Shown here one piece after another: positions 17,397-29,212 of a stretch of DNA of 64,000 nucleotides. The number at the start of each line of letters is the position of its first letter. Position 1 is the stretch's first letter. The notes under the pieces are model-generated. The model saw only the letters and a program-made list of their open reading frames with translations. It was not told the origin of the DNA and did not search any database. The position numbers were made by a program, and so were the translations under genes. Origin of the DNA: Gemmatimonadaceae bacterium (GTDB taxonomy: Bacteria; Gemmatimonadota; Gemmatimonadetes; Gemmatimonadales; Gemmatimonadaceae); contig JAHBVS010000001.1 in the NCBI GenBank assembly GCA_019637445.1, positions 62,001-126,000 on the forward strand, written 5' to 3'.

Positions 17397-18690
17397 GCGC
17401 AGTCCGCGCGAGCTTCTCCGCGAGTTGCGCCTCGCAGACCACCAGCGACACGACAAGGCCCAGCAGGCGCACGCGTTCCACGTCCTCCTCGACGAACAGG
17501 CCGCGCTGCACCCGGTTGGTCAGGTTCACCACGCCGACCAAGGCGTCGTGATGCACCAGCGGGAAGGAGACGAAGGAGCCGCTGGTCATATAGTCGTCGC
17601 GCAGCAGCGAGTGGGTCACGGCCTCCTGCACGTCCACCACGAGGAGCGGTTCCCGCGATTCCGCGACGCGACCGGCGATGCCCTGGCCGATGCGGATCGT
17701 GTGGCCCAGCTGCACGCTGGGCGGAAGCCCGCGCGCGGCCGCCATATACAGCGTGTCCGACCCGGGCTGGCGGAGGAAGATCGAGCAGCGCAGCGCCTGC
17801 ATGTCGTCGCCGAGCAGCCCGAGCAGGCTCTCGATGAGGGAGCGCGGCGACTCCGTGCCGCTGGCAATCGTGAGCACGCGGTCCAGGAGGTAGAGCGTGC
17901 GGGTGCGCTGCCGCAGGGCCTCTGAGCGCCGGTGCAGCTCGATGTGCGCCTGCTCGAGTTGGCCGATGGAGGCCATCAGTTGCTGCTCGAGCACCGTGAG
18001 CTGGCGCGCGGCCCGGCGCGTTTCCTCGGCGCGCCGGGCTTCCTCCCGCTCGCGGGCCACGCGGTCCGCCGCGCCGACGGCGCGCATCTCGTTCGTCTGC
18101 GCGAGGAAGCGACGTTCGAGCTCCGCCAGGCGCTGCTCGTAGTCCTGGTGGACCTTCTGTGTGACTGCCTCGAGCGTGCGCGTGGCCTCCTCGCGCGCCT
18201 CACGTTCGATGAAGCGCACGTGCGCCAACTCGAAGAGTGAGATCAGGGGATTCAGCCGCTCCGTGACACGCGTGCCGAACACCCGTCGCGGCTCCGTGAC
18301 GGCGATGATGCTCACCAGCGTGCGATCGGCGCGAATGCCGCGCAGCATCAGCGCGCCCCCGCTCTCCGGCGGCGCGAGCCGCAGCAAGCGCGCGTACGCC
18401 GCCGCTTCATCCGCCACCTCGGCGAAGCTCCCGCCCTCCTGGACGGTGCGGAGGACAGTCGATGGCAACTGCTCGACGTTGGTCTCCAGCGCCTCGCGCT
18501 CGACCTTGCCGCCCTCACCAGCGCGAAGACGCTCGCGGATCAGCCCCGTGCGCGCCTCGACGCGCAGCAAGGCCAGCGAGGTCTCGCGGTCGGATTCCGC
18601 GAGGGCCTCGGCGAGGCGGCAGAAGGCGTCTTCGAGGTCGGTCGCCGCACCCAAGGCGAAGGCGAGCGACGGCAGCGAGCGTTGGAGCAT
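17389..18690 (-). CDS. GAF-domain protein with central coiled coil
   Basis: A 433-residue cytoplasmic protein. Residues 1-160 may form a divergent GAF-like domain; 160-270 is a long charged heptad-rich coiled coil (ELERRFLAQTNEMRAVGAAD, RQLTVLEQQLMASIGQLEQA); 275-425 is a clear GAF domain (CSIFLRQPGSDTLYMAAARG, RIGQGIAGRVAESREPLLVV, SFVSFPLVHHDALVGVVNLT). There is no kinase, GGDEF or phosphatase output domain, so it is probably a sensor or scaffold that passes a signal through protein contact. Its TAG stop overlaps the trpD start by 8 bases, meaning trpD expression is probably coupled to it. Confidence 0.8.
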   Translation of the reverse strand: MLQRSLPSLAFALGAATDLEDAFCRLAEALAESDRETSLALLRVEARTGLIRERLRAGEGGKVEREALETNVEQLPSTVLRTVQEGGSFAEVADEAAAYARLLRLAPPESGGALMLRGIRADRTLVSIIAVTEPRRVFGTRVTERLNPLISLFELAHVRFIEREAREEATRTLEAVTQKVHQDYEQRLAELERRFLAQTNEMRAVGAADRVAREREEARRAEETRRAARQLTVLEQQLMASIGQLEQAHIELHRRSEALRQRTRTLYLLDRVLTIASGTESPRSLIESLLGLLGDDMQALRCSIFLRQPGSDTLYMAAARGLPPSVQLGHTIRIGQGIAGRVAESREPLLVVDVQEAVTHSLLRDDYMTSGSFVSFPLVHHDALVGVVNLTNRVQRGLFVEEDVERVRLLGLVVSLVVCEAQLAEKLARTARE

Positions 18691-18860
18691 CAGGTGGTGG
18701 CGGGGGCGCGGCGCGGCACGGAGTCCGAAGGTTCACCAGCCACCGCGGCGGTGTCAATCGCGCGCCCGCGAGCGCCCAGACGCGCAGGACCGCGCGGATG
18801 CACGCGCGCTCGCCCGCGCGTTCCTTGAACGGTGCCCCTCAGCCGGGTAACTTTCCTCCG

Positions 18861-19658
18861 ATGGCGGAGCGCACCCTCCAGCTGGTCCTGCACTACGACG
18901 GCACGGCATTCGCCGGCTGGCAGGTCCAACCCGGGCAGCGCACCGTGCAGGGAGAGTTGGAGCGGTCGCTTGCGCGTCTGTGCGGGTCTCCGGTGCGGGT
19001 CACCGGCGCGGGTCGGACGGACGCGGGGGTGCACGCGCGGGGCCAGGCAGCAAGCGTCACGGTGCCGGTGATCTGGACGGCGGAGCGGATGCGACGGGTG
19101 CTGAACGACCAGCTCCCCGCAGACCTCTGGGTGGCGGCGGCGCAGGAGATGCGCCCCGAGTTCCACGCCCGTTTCAGCGCGACCGGCCGGCGCTACAGCT
19201 ACACGGTGGGACTCGATGCGGAGGCGGGCTCGCCCTTTCGGCGACGCTGGGCGCTCCCGTGGGATCGGGACCTCGACCGGGCAGCCTTGGACTGGTGCGC
19301 GGGGCAACTGCTGGGGCGACACGCGTTCTTTGGGTTCGCCGTGCGCGGGACCGCGCCGGAGACCGACGACCACGTGTGCGAGGTCTCGCTGGCCCGCTGG
19401 CGCGCGGAGACGCACGCCGAGGGCCGGACGCTGGTGTTCGACGTCGCCGCGAATCGTTTTCTGCACCACATGGTGCGGTTCCTCGTGGGGACAATGTTGG
19501 CGGTGGCCGGCGGGGCGCGCCCGCGCGACGATTTCACGGCGCTGCTCACCGCCGCCGCGAACGACGAGGTCTCGCCTCCGGCCCCGCCGGTTGGCCTCTG
19601 CCTCGAGCAGGTGACGTACCCGCAGGATCTCTACCTCGACCCGCCGACGACCGCCTGA
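18861..19658 (+). CDS. truA: tRNA pseudouridine(38-40) synthase TruA
   Basis: Isomerises uridines at positions 38-40 of the anticodon stem. The 265-residue product has the catalytic aspartate in TGAGRTDAGVHARGQ (Asp54), the RRYSYTV segment, and the C-terminal NRFLHHMVRFLVGTM motif. A long upstream open frame exists, but the ATG at 18861 (MAERTLQLVLHYDGT) is followed directly by the first conserved strand and is preceded by TTTCCTCCG rather than a strong ribosome site. Its stop TGA shares a base with the ATG of the transaldolase-like gene (TGATG), so both are likely read together. Confidence 0.96.
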   Translation: MAERTLQLVLHYDGTAFAGWQVQPGQRTVQGELERSLARLCGSPVRVTGAGRTDAGVHARGQAASVTVPVIWTAERMRRVLNDQLPADLWVAAAQEMRPEFHARFSATGRRYSYTVGLDAEAGSPFRRRWALPWDRDLDRAALDWCAGQLLGRHAFFGFAVRGTAPETDDHVCEVSLARWRAETHAEGRTLVFDVAANRFLHHMVRFLVGTMLAVAGGARPRDDFTALLTAAANDEVSPPAPPVGLCLEQVTYPQDLYLDPPTTA

Positions 19659-20326
19659 TGCGCCTCTACCTCGCCACGATCGACGCCGACGACATTCGCT
19701 GGGCCCTTCGCGCCCGGATGCTCGATGGCGTGGTCGCGACGCCGAGTGTCATCGCCGCGACGATGCCGCAGGCAGACCAGCGCGAGGTCGTAACGGAGCT
19801 GATCGGCGAGGGACTGCCCGTCCACTATTTCGTGAGCGTCGGCTCGCTGGATCCCGCGGTGATCGTGCGGGAAGGCCGCGAGCTCGGGCGACTCAGCGAA
19901 AGCGTCATCATCGCCGTGCCGTTTGTCGAGGACACCCTCTCCGCCATCCACGAGCTCTCCAGTGCCGGCGTGCCCGTCGCCGCCACGCTCGTGCACTCCG
20001 TGGCGCAAGGCATCCTCGCGGCCAAGGCCGGAGCCACGAAGGTGGTCCTCGCGGTCGACGCGCTCGAAGCCGTCGGCACGCGGGCCGACGACGTCGTGCG
20101 CGAACTCCACGCCGTGTTCGCCCGCGATGCCGTCGAGTGCGATGTCGTGGTGGCCGGCGTCCCGAACGCCGCGCGCTTCGGCGAACTCGCAGCCGCCGGC
20201 GCGGACGCGGCCGTCGTGACGCCGGACGCCCTGCGCTCCTTCCTGCAGCACCCGTTGACCGACCGCGGCATTGACCGCTTCCTCGTGGACGTGAGTCGGC
20301 GCGCCAAACCGCGCCGCGCCAAGTGA
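19658..20326 (+). CDS. Transaldolase/FSA-like barrel protein lacking active-site residues
   Basis: A 222-residue protein clearly related to the short transaldolase and fructose-6-phosphate aldolase (FSA/TalC) family: MRLYLATIDADDIRWALRAR matches the FSA start, VVATPSVIAAT matches TTNPSIIAA, and VHSVAQGILAAKAGATKVVL matches the YGAAQGLLSALAGA segment. The key residues are changed. In E. coli FSA numbering, Asp6 is Ala6, Thr26 is Val26, Asn28 is Thr28, and the Schiff-base Lys85 (VVKVP) is Ala86 (IIAVP). The alignment needs only one gap, so this is not an alignment slip. Aldolase chemistry by the known mechanism is therefore unlikely. It is coupled to truA (TGATG) and to the protease gene (GTGA overlap). 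A non-enzymatic or new role is possible. Confidence 0.85.
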   Translation: MRLYLATIDADDIRWALRARMLDGVVATPSVIAATMPQADQREVVTELIGEGLPVHYFVSVGSLDPAVIVREGRELGRLSESVIIAVPFVEDTLSAIHELSSAGVPVAATLVHSVAQGILAAKAGATKVVLAVDALEAVGTRADDVVRELHAVFARDAVECDVVVAGVPNAARFGELAAAGADAAVVTPDALRSFLQHPLTDRGIDRFLVDVSRRAKPRRAK

Positions 20327-21762
20327 CCCAGCACCTGATGCGACTCCTTCGCCCTTCCGCGCTCGCAGCGCTGGTCCTCGCGGCCGCCGCCTGCGAAGGC
20401 GCCTCGCCCAACACCTCGGTGGCCCAGGCGCTGCCGGCCGCTCCTGCGGAACGGCTCCCCGCCCCGTCACCGGATGCCATCAACGCCTCGCGGCGTACGG
20501 CCATCACGGAAGCCGTCGCGCGTGTCGCGCCCGCCGTGGTCACCGTGCAGACCGAGCGCGTCGAACGCGCGGCGATGTCGCCCTTCGACGTCTTCTTCGG
20601 GACGCGCTCGGGCGAGACCGTGCGGCCGGGCATCGGCTCGGGCTTCATCGTGCGCGAGGACGGTGTCATCGTCACGAACGCCCATGTGGTCTCGGGCGCG
20701 ACCACGGTGAACGTCGCCCTGCGCGACGGCACCTCGTATCCGGCGACGGTAATCGGCGAGGACGAACTGAACGACCTCGCCGTGCTCAAGATCGAAGCCG
20801 CGGGCCTCCCGATCGCCCCGCTCGGCACTTCTCGCGGCCTGTTGATTGGCGAGTGGGTCGTCGCCATCGGCAATCCTTACGGCTTCCTGCTCGGCAACTC
20901 CGAGCCCAGCGTCACCGCCGGCGTCGTGAGCGGCGTGGGCCGGAACCTCACGGGCCGAGGTGACGGCCCCGGCGTCTACGTGGACATGATCCAGACGGAC
21001 GCGTCCATCAACCCCGGCAACTCCGGTGGCCCATTGATCAACGCGGCCGGCGAAGTCGTCGGTGTGAACAGTTCGATCTATACGCCCAGCGGCGGCAGCA
21101 TCGGACTCGGCTTCGCCATCCCGATCGATCGCACGCGACGCGTCGCAGAGGACCTGCTCGCCCACGGCAGCGTGCGGCGGCCGTGGATCGGCGTGAAGAC
21201 GCAGCAACTGGGCGCCACGGCGGCGCGCGGACGGCTCAACACTGGTGCGACCATCGAAACCATCGTGCCGGGGAGCCCGGCAGCCACGGCCGGCCTTCGC
21301 ACCGGTGACGTGATCGTGCAGTCGCGTGACCGACAGATTCGGAACCCCTACGACTGGGAAGCGGAGCTGCTCGAGCTGCGCGTCGGTGACACAGCGGACC
21401 TCACCGTGCGCCGTGGGGGTCGCGACCAGCGCGTGCAGGTGCGCGTGCAGGACCTGCCCGAGGTCACGGCCGAGAAGGTCGCCGTGCTCCGCGAACTTGA
21501 ACTCGTGTCGCTCTCCCCCGCCATCCGCGCCGAACGCGGCGTGGCATCGCAGCAAGGTGCGGTCGTGTATCGCGTGACCGACCGCGTTGCACAGGACCTC
21601 GGCATCCGCGCCGGGGACGTGATCATCCAGGTGAACCGCACGCCGGTGACGGACGCGCAGCAGGCTGCGCGCGTGCTCGAGTACTACATCGGCCGCGGGC
21701 CGATCCGCATGTTCTTCGAGCGCAACGGCACCGTGTACACGACCGACTTCCGCATTCGATGA
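20323..21762 (+). CDS. HtrA/DegP-type serine protease, predicted lipoprotein
   Basis: Envelope trypsin-like protease with PDZ domains, 479 residues. The N terminus has a signal peptide ending in a lipobox-like AAAC, so Cys24 is a probable lipid anchor. The catalytic triad is His121 (TNAHVV), Asp151 (LNDLAVLK) and Ser234 (GNSGGPL). One PDZ domain covers about 285-375, with a second region at about 390-475 (GIRAGDVIIQVNRTPVTDA). The GTG at 20323 overlaps the previous stop as GTGA; the ATG at 20338 is an alternative start giving a shorter signal peptide. The family degrades or refolds misfolded envelope proteins. It is followed by purB with a 4-base overlap. Confidence 0.93.
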   Translation: MTQHLMRLLRPSALAALVLAAAACEGASPNTSVAQALPAAPAERLPAPSPDAINASRRTAITEAVARVAPAVVTVQTERVERAAMSPFDVFFGTRSGETVRPGIGSGFIVREDGVIVTNAHVVSGATTVNVALRDGTSYPATVIGEDELNDLAVLKIEAAGLPIAPLGTSRGLLIGEWVVAIGNPYGFLLGNSEPSVTAGVVSGVGRNLTGRGDGPGVYVDMIQTDASINPGNSGGPLINAAGEVVGVNSSIYTPSGGSIGLGFAIPIDRTRRVAEDLLAHGSVRRPWIGVKTQQLGATAARGRLNTGATIETIVPGSPAATAGLRTGDVIVQSRDRQIRNPYDWEAELLELRVGDTADLTVRRGGRDQRVQVRVQDLPEVTAEKVAVLRELELVSLSPAIRAERGVASQQGAVVYRVTDRVAQDLGIRAGDVIIQVNRTPVTDAQQAARVLEYYIGRGPIRMFFERNGTVYTTDFRIR

Positions 21763-23198
21763 CCAGCAGCCACTCGACCTACCGGTCCCCGCTCGCCGAC
21801 CGCTACGCCAGCCCGGCGATGCTGGAGCTGTGGAGCCTGCAGACGCGCCACGGCCTGTGGCGCCGCCTTTGGGTCGCGCTCGCCGAAGCCGAGCGCGAAC
21901 TCGGGGTCTCGATCTCCGAGGACGCGCTGACGCAGATGCGCGCGCACCTCGACGACATCGATTTCGCGAAGGTCGCCGAGTACGAGCAGCGCTTCCGCCA
22001 CGACGTGATGGCGCACATCCACGCATTCGGCGACGTCGCGCCGGCGGCGAAGGGTGTGATCCATCTCGGGGCCACGAGCTGCTTCGTCACCGACAACGGC
22101 GACCTGATCCAGATGCGGCGCGGCCTTGAGCTGCTGCGTGGCCGGCTGGTGTCGGTGCTCCGCGCACTGGCCGCCTTCGCCAAGCAGTGGCGCGACGAAC
22201 CGGCCCTTGGCTACACGCACCTGCAGCCGGCGCAGCTCACCACGGTCGGCAAGCGCGCCACGCTGTGGATGCAGGACCTGGTGCTCGACCTCGCGGACCT
22301 CGACCTGCGCCTGGCGAACATCCCCATGCGCGGTGTGAAGGGCACGACTGGCACGCAGGCCAGCTTCCTCGAGCTCTTCGGCGGCGACCACGGCAAGGTG
22401 CGCGAGCTCGACACCAAGGTTTGCCACGCGATGGGATTCCCCGGCTCGATTCCCGTGAGCGGCCAGACGTACTCGCGAAAGATCGACCAGCAGGTGCTCG
22501 ACGTCCTCGCGGGGATCGCGGCCAGCGCAGCCAAGTTCGCCAGCGACCTGCGCATGCTGCAGAGCTTCGGCGAGATCGAGGAGCCCTTCGGCAAGGAGCA
22601 GATCGGCTCCTCCGCCATGGCCTACAAGCGCAACCCGATGCGCTCCGAGCGCATCAACTCGCTTGCCCGCTTCGTGCTGAGCATCGCCGGCACGGCGAAC
22701 GAGACGCACAGCGTGCAGTACTTCGAGCGCACCCTCGACGACTCGGCCATCCGCCGCATCACGATACCCGAGGCCTTCCTGGCGACGGACGCCATCGTGA
22801 TCCTGCTGGAGAACATCGTCAGCGGGTTGGAGGTGCACCCGGCGCGCATCCGCCAGCGGTTGAACGAGGAGTTGCCCTTCATGGCCACTGAGGCGCTGAT
22901 CGTGCGCGCCGTGCAGGCAGGTGGCGACCGCCAGGCCGTGCACGAGGTGATTCGCGTCCACTCGATTGCCGCGGCGCGCGCGATGAAGGACGAGGGCAAG
23001 CACAACGACATGCTGGAGCGGCTGGCCAAGGATCCCGCCTTCCCCGTCCCGAGCGAGGATCTCGCCGCCGTGACAGATCCGACGCGCTTCGTGGGCCGCG
23101 CCCCGCAGCAGGTGGATGAGTTCCTCGCCGAGGTCGTGCAACCGATCCTCGTGGCGGCCGGCGAGGCCGCCCCGGCCCGCGAGGAGGTGCGCGTATGA
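21759..23198 (+). CDS. purB: Adenylosuccinate lyase
   Basis: Acts twice in purine synthesis, releasing fumarate from SAICAR and from adenylosuccinate. The 479-residue product has [15 protein letters not shown], the TSRxxH-like segment [18 protein letters not shown] and the fumarase-superfamily signature [15 protein letters not shown]. Its length is closer to the animal-like PurB group than to the 430-residue Bacillus form. It starts at ATG 21759, overlapping the protease stop, and its end overlaps the purC start by 4 bases. It opens the purine block that runs to purF. Confidence 0.95.
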   Translation: MTSSHSTYRSPLADRYASPAMLELWSLQTRHGLWRRLWVALAEAERELGVSISEDALTQMRAHLDDIDFAKVAEYEQRFRHDVMAHIHAFGDVAPAAKGVIHLGATSCFVTDNGDLIQMRRGLELLRGRLVSVLRALAAFAKQWRDEPALGYTHLQPAQLTTVGKRATLWMQDLVLDLADLDLRLANIPMRGVKGTTGTQASFLELFGGDHGKVRELDTKVCHAMGFPGSIPVSGQTYSRKIDQQVLDVLAGIAASAAKFASDLRMLQSFGEIEEPFGKEQIGSSAMAYKRNPMRSERINSLARFVLSIAGTANETHSVQYFERTLDDSAIRRITIPEAFLATDAIVILLENIVSGLEVHPARIRQRLNEELPFMATEALIVRAVQAGGDRQAVHEVIRVHSIAAARAMKDEGKHNDMLERLAKDPAFPVPSEDLAAVTDPTRFVGRAPQQVDEFLAEVVQPILVAAGEAAPAREEVRV

Positions 23199-24127
23199 CC
23201 TCGTTGCTCGTCGGGCGCACGACGCTGCCGTTGCCGATGCTGCGCCGCGGCAAGGTGCGGGACGTGTACGCCGTGGGCGACGACCTCGTGCTGCTCGTGG
23301 CCAGCGACCGCGTGAGCGCCTTCGACGTGGTCATGCGCGAGCTCGTGCCGTACAAGGGCGCCGTGCTCACGCAACTCACCGCGTGGTGGCTGCGGCAGTT
23401 CGCGGGTGAGGTCGCGAACCATATGGAGTCCTGCGACGTGGACGAGATCGTCGCGAGGGCACCGGCCATCGCGATGCACCGCGATGAGTTGGCGGGCCGC
23501 GCGATGCTCTGCCGTCGCACGGATGTCTTTCCGGTGGAGTGCGTAGTGCGCGGCTACCTCGCCGGTTCGGCGTTCAAGGAGTACGCCGCGAGCGGCACGT
23601 TGGCGGGCGAGCGATTGGCCTCCGGCCTCAAGGAGAGCTCGCGCTTCGATCCGCCGGTCTTCTCGCCCGCCACGAAGGCGGAGTCGGGCCACGACGAGAA
23701 CATCACCATCGCCCAGATGGGCAAGGTTGTCGGCGCCGACACGGCCGCCGAGCTCGAGCGCCTCTCGCGCCTCGTGTACTCGCGCGGCCGCGACCTCGCG
23801 GCACAGCGCGGCATCATCATCGCCGACACGAAGTTCGAGTTCGGCCGCGACGCCGACGGCAACACCTTGTTGATTGACGAAGTGATGACGCCCGACAGTT
23901 CCCGCTTCTGGCCGGCGGACCAGTGGACGGAAGGCAAGGCCCCGCCAAGCTTCGACAAGCAGCCCCTGCGCGACTGGCTCGCCGCGGAGCGTGCCGCCGG
24001 CCGCTGGAACGGCGAGGCCCCGCCGCCGACCCTGCCGGACGACGTCGTGGCGGCCACCAGCCGTCGCTACCTCGAGGCCTACGAGCGCCTCACCGGTTCC
24101 CCCCTCGACATCACCCAACTCCCGTGA
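23195..24127 (+). CDS. purC: SAICAR synthase (phosphoribosylaminoimidazole-succinocarboxamide synthase)
   Basis: Joins aspartate to CAIR with ATP. The 310-residue product has [37 protein letters not shown], the ATP/Mg region [11 protein letters not shown], and [15 protein letters not shown] with [15 protein letters not shown]. It is of the longer, roughly 300-residue type rather than the 240-residue enterobacterial form. ATG at 23195 overlaps the purB stop; its TGA overlaps the GTG of psd. Product of this step is the PurB substrate, so neighbouring genes encode consecutive steps. Confidence 0.95.
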   Translation: MTSLLVGRTTLPLPMLRRGKVRDVYAVGDDLVLLVASDRVSAFDVVMRELVPYKGAVLTQLTAWWLRQFAGEVANHMESCDVDEIVARAPAIAMHRDELAGRAMLCRRTDVFPVECVVRGYLAGSAFKEYAASGTLAGERLASGLKESSRFDPPVFSPATKAESGHDENITIAQMGKVVGADTAAELERLSRLVYSRGRDLAAQRGIIIADTKFEFGRDADGNTLLIDEVMTPDSSRFWPADQWTEGKAPPSFDKQPLRDWLAAERAAGRWNGEAPPPTLPDDVVAATSRRYLEAYERLTGSPLDITQLP

Positions 24128-24774
24128 ACTTCGCCCGCGAAGGCATCCCATTCATCCTGATCGCCCTGGCGCTGGCCGCGGCGGGCTACACGCTCGCCCT
24201 GATGCGCCGCTCCTGGCCGCTCTGGGTGCTGGCGTTCGTGCTCACCATCCTCGTGCTCTGGGTGGCGTACTTCTTCCGCGACCCCGAGCGCACCGGTCCG
24301 CGCGGCGACCAGTACGTGATCTCGCCGGCCGACGGCCGCGTCATCGCCATCACCGAGGTGGACGAGCCCAGCTTCATCCAGGGCCGGGCCATCAAGATCT
24401 CGGTGTTCATGAACGTCTTCAACGTGCACGTGAACCGGTATCCGGTGAGCGGCAAGGTGGCCTACGTGCACTACAACCCCGGCAAGTTCCTCAACGCGGC
24501 CGCGGACAAGGCCTCGCTGGAGAACGAGCAGATGTCGGTGGGCGTGGAGTCGAAGGGACGTCGCATCCTGTTCCGGCAGATTGCGGGGCTGGTGGCGCGG
24601 CGCATCGTGACCTACAGCCGTGTCGGCGACGACGCTGAGCAGGGGGAACGCATGGGGCTCATTCGCTTTGGCTCGCGCGTGGACGTGTTTGTGCCCGTCG
24701 GTAGCACCATCAAGGTGCAGCTCGGCGAGAAGCCCGTGGCCGGCACCACCGTGCTCGCGGAGTTGCCGCAGTGA
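24124..24774 (+). CDS. psd: Phosphatidylserine decarboxylase proenzyme, short (archaeal-like) form
   Basis: Pyruvoyl enzyme making phosphatidylethanolamine at the inner membrane. The 216-residue product has two N-terminal hydrophobic segments (8-26 and 32-50), then [20 protein letters not shown], the [18 protein letters not shown] signature and the self-cleavage site in [11 protein letters not shown], Gly183-Ser184, where Ser becomes the pyruvoyl group. It is of the short PSD-A related type. The GTG at 24124 overlaps the purC stop (GTGA). It is followed by pssA with a 4-base overlap, so the two last steps of PE synthesis are encoded together within a purine operon. Confidence 0.94.
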   Translation: MNFAREGIPFILIALALAAAGYTLALMRRSWPLWVLAFVLTILVLWVAYFFRDPERTGPRGDQYVISPADGRVIAITEVDEPSFIQGRAIKISVFMNVFNVHVNRYPVSGKVAYVHYNPGKFLNAAADKASLENEQMSVGVESKGRRILFRQIAGLVARRIVTYSRVGDDAEQGERMGLIRFGSRVDVFVPVGSTIKVQLGEKPVAGTTVLAELPQ

Positions 24775-25580
24775 CGGCCGCGCGCCGGCGCCGCTTCCCG
24801 CGGCCTTCGCTGGTGATGCTGCCAAACGGGTTCACGTTGGCGAACCTGTTCTTCGGCATCTTCGCCATCGTCGCGGCCTCGCGCGGCCAGCACATGCAGG
24901 CGGGCTGGTACATCGTGATCGGCGCGTTCTGCGACATGTTGGACGGGCGCATTGCCCGCGCCACCAACACCGGCAGCGCCTTCGGCGAGGAGCTCGACTC
25001 GCTGGTGGACGCCATCTCGTTCGGCCTCGCGCCGGCCCTGATGATGTACTTCGCCGTGCTGCGGCACAGCGGCTGGGACTGGGTGCTGGTGTTCCTCTAC
25101 AGCGCCTGCGCCGTGATGCGCCTGGCGCGCTTCAACATCGAGTCGGCCGGCAAGGCCAAGTCCTACTTCAAGGGACTGCCGAGCCCGGCGGCCGGAGGCA
25201 CGCTGGCAACCTACTACTGGTTCAGCCAGACGCCGCTGTACAACGAGACGTTCATCGGCGCCTGGCCCTGGGAGACGATCCTGCGCTTCCTGATGGCCGG
25301 CCTCGCCTTCCTGATGATCAGCAACGTGCCCTTCCCTGGCTGGACGAAGTTCACGTTCAAGACCGTGCACGGCACGGCGGCCATCATCGTGTTCGTGTCG
25401 AGCCTGTTCGCCCTGTTCTTCCTGCCGCAGCACTACTTCTTCCCGATGGGCATCGCGTATGTGCTGACGGGCGTCGTGCTGGCCATCGTGCGCGGCGTGC
25501 TGGAACTCCCCTCGCCGTTCGACGAGCCGGATGAGCTCGAGGAGAACGGCGACTCCCTCGCCGAGGAATCGCTCTCGTGA
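24771..25580 (+). CDS. pssA: CDP-diacylglycerol--serine O-phosphatidyltransferase
   Basis: Membrane enzyme forming phosphatidylserine, the substrate of Psd. The 269-residue product contains the CDP-alcohol phosphotransferase motif DG-x2-AR-x8-G-x3-D-x3-D as Asp58, Gly59, Ala62, Arg63, Gly72, Asp76 and Asp80, at the end of the second hydrophobic segment. About six to eight membrane helices are visible (for example 22-37, 44-57 and 82-110). The C-terminal 20 residues are acidic. ATG at 24771 overlaps the psd stop, and its TGA overlaps the purS ATG, so phospholipid and purine genes are coupled. Confidence 0.95.
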   Translation: MTAARRRRFPRPSLVMLPNGFTLANLFFGIFAIVAASRGQHMQAGWYIVIGAFCDMLDGRIARATNTGSAFGEELDSLVDAISFGLAPALMMYFAVLRHSGWDWVLVFLYSACAVMRLARFNIESAGKAKSYFKGLPSPAAGGTLATYYWFSQTPLYNETFIGAWPWETILRFLMAGLAFLMISNVPFPGWTKFTFKTVHGTAAIIVFVSSLFALFFLPQHYFFPMGIAYVLTGVVLAIVRGVLELPSPFDEPDELEENGDSLAEESLS

Positions 25581-25834
25581 AGTCGTTCCGTGTTGCCGTG
25601 CATATCGTCCCCCGCAAGGGCCTGCTTGACCCCCAGGGCAAGGCCGTCGCCGACGCGCTGCACACCCTGGGCTTCAACTCCGTGACCGACGTGCACGTCG
25701 GGCGCCACCTGGTGATCGAGGCCAAGGCGACGGACGCGGCCCACGCCGAGTCCGCGGTGCGTGATATGTGCGCGCGACTGCTCGCCAACCCGGTGACCGA
25801 GGACTTCGAGATCGCTGGGGTGCAGGCCCAATGA
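25577..25834 (+). CDS. purS: FGAM synthase subunit PurS
   Basis: Small subunit of the three-part formylglycinamidine ribonucleotide synthase PurS-PurQ-PurL. The 85-residue product shows [20 protein letters not shown] and [19 protein letters not shown], the two core strands of the family. It is coupled to pssA upstream and to purQ downstream by ATGA overlaps. Its presence fits the small PurL encoded at 26903. Confidence 0.94.
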   Translation: MKSFRVAVHIVPRKGLLDPQGKAVADALHTLGFNSVTDVHVGRHLVIEAKATDAAHAESAVRDMCARLLANPVTEDFEIAGVQAQ

Positions 25835-26523
25835 AGGTCGGCGTCGTGAGCTTTCCCGGCTCCAACTGCGACGAGGATGCCGTCCTCGCCGTCGTGGAGC
25901 AGCTGCACGAAGAAGCCGTGCTGCTCTGGCACAAGGACCACGACCTGCAGGGCGCGGACGTCATCATCCTGCCCGGCGGCTTCTCCTACGGCGACTATCT
26001 GCGCTCCGGCGCGATCGCCCGCTTCTCCCCGATCATGCAGGAGGTCGTGCAGCACGCAAAGCGCGGCGGCCCGGTGATCGGCATCTGCAACGGCTTCCAG
26101 ATCGCCTGCGAGGCCGGCCTGCTCCCTGGCGCCCTGCTGCGCAACGAGAGCCTGCAGTTCCGCTCGATGCCCGTCACGCTGCGCGTGGAGAACACGGACA
26201 CGATCTTCACGCGCGCCGCGACGAAGGGCCAATTGCTGACGATGCCGATTGCCCACGGCGACGGCCGCTACACCGCCGACGACGCAACGATCAAGCAACT
26301 GGAGGCCGAGGGCCGCGTGGTGTTCCGCTACGTCGACGCCGCCGGCAACCCGACCGCCGCCGCCAACCCCAACGGCGCCACGAACAACATCGCCGGCATC
26401 AGCAATGAATCCGGCAGCGTCGTCGGCCTCATGCCCCACCCCGAGCGCGCGCTCGAGCCCTTGCTTGGCTCCAGCGACGGCCTCGTGCTGTTCCAAAGCC
26501 TGCTCACGACAGTGAACGCGTAG
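25831..26523 (+). CDS. purQ: FGAM synthase glutaminase subunit PurQ
   Basis: Class I glutamine amidotransferase that feeds ammonia to PurL. The 230-residue product starts [17 protein letters not shown] and has the nucleophile cysteine in [11 protein letters not shown] and the His/Glu pair in LMPHPERA. The longer frame from 25768 is rejected because the ATG at 25831 overlaps the purS stop and gives the typical N terminus. It is followed by a 71-base gap holding a heptad repeat, the only real break in the purine cluster. Confidence 0.95.
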   Translation: MKVGVVSFPGSNCDEDAVLAVVEQLHEEAVLLWHKDHDLQGADVIILPGGFSYGDYLRSGAIARFSPIMQEVVQHAKRGGPVIGICNGFQIACEAGLLPGALLRNESLQFRSMPVTLRVENTDTIFTRAATKGQLLTMPIAHGDGRYTADDATIKQLEAEGRVVFRYVDAAGNPTAAANPNGATNNIAGISNESGSVVGLMPHPERALEPLLGSSDGLVLFQSLLTTVNA

Positions 26524-26528
26524 CCAAG

Positions 26529-26588
26529 CCCCGCATCCCGCCCCGCATCGCCGTTCACTTACCACTTACGACTCACAACTCACCACTG
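26529..26588 (-). repeat. Short tandem repeat element, RAGTNRT/GATGCGG family, copy A
   Basis: The gap between purQ and the Zn-ribbon gene is filled by this element. Read on the minus strand it starts at 26588 with five 7-base units fitting RAGTNRT (CAGTGGT, GAGTTGT, GAGTCGT, AAGTGGT, AAGTGAA), then CGGCGATGCGGGG and CGGGATGCGGGG. The same order of parts is found at 63240-63174 on the minus strand, and related units at 61826-61930. It has only one arm, without the inverted partner seen in the other two copies. Confidence 0.75.
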
Positions 26589-26594
26589 CCCGTC

Positions 26595-26902
26595 ATGTCC
26601 ACCGACAAGCCGTCCAAGAACGAAGACGAATACTTCCTGCTCCAGGACGCCGAGCTGATCAAGAACCAGCGCGCCAAGCTCGACGCCCAGCGTGCTGCCG
26701 CCGAGCGCGCCGAGCACTACATGAAGTGCCCCAAGTGCGGCGCCGACATCAAGGAGCAGTCCATCGGCCCGGTAAAGGTCGATGTCTGCCCCGACTGCAA
26801 TGGGATGTGGCTCGACGCCGGTGAACTCGAGATGATCACCAAGGTGAAGGACTCCGCCGTCGGCGGTTTCCTCAAGGACATCCTCAAGGGACTCCGCAAC
26901 AA

Positions 26903-26906
<4 letters not shown>
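26595..26906 (+). CDS. Small zinc-ribbon protein (TFIIB-type zinc finger)
   Basis: A 103-residue soluble protein of unknown function. Residues 1-40 are charged and helical. A zinc ribbon follows with CPKCGADI and [17 protein letters not shown], four cysteines in two CxxC pairs, which is the zf-TFIIB family pattern of small bacterial proteins. The last 20 residues ([14 protein letters not shown]) look amphipathic. Its TGA overlaps the GTG start of purL (GTGA), so it is coupled to the purine genes although no purine role is known for the family. Confidence 0.85.
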
Positions 26907-29209
<2,303 letters not shown>

Positions 29210-29212
29210 GCC

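Noticed and set aside
22187-22891. Overlapping plus-strand frame inside purB (and one at 27115-27948 inside purL)
   Set aside because: Frame-shifted shadows of conserved genes with Arg/Pro-rich products and no ribosome site.
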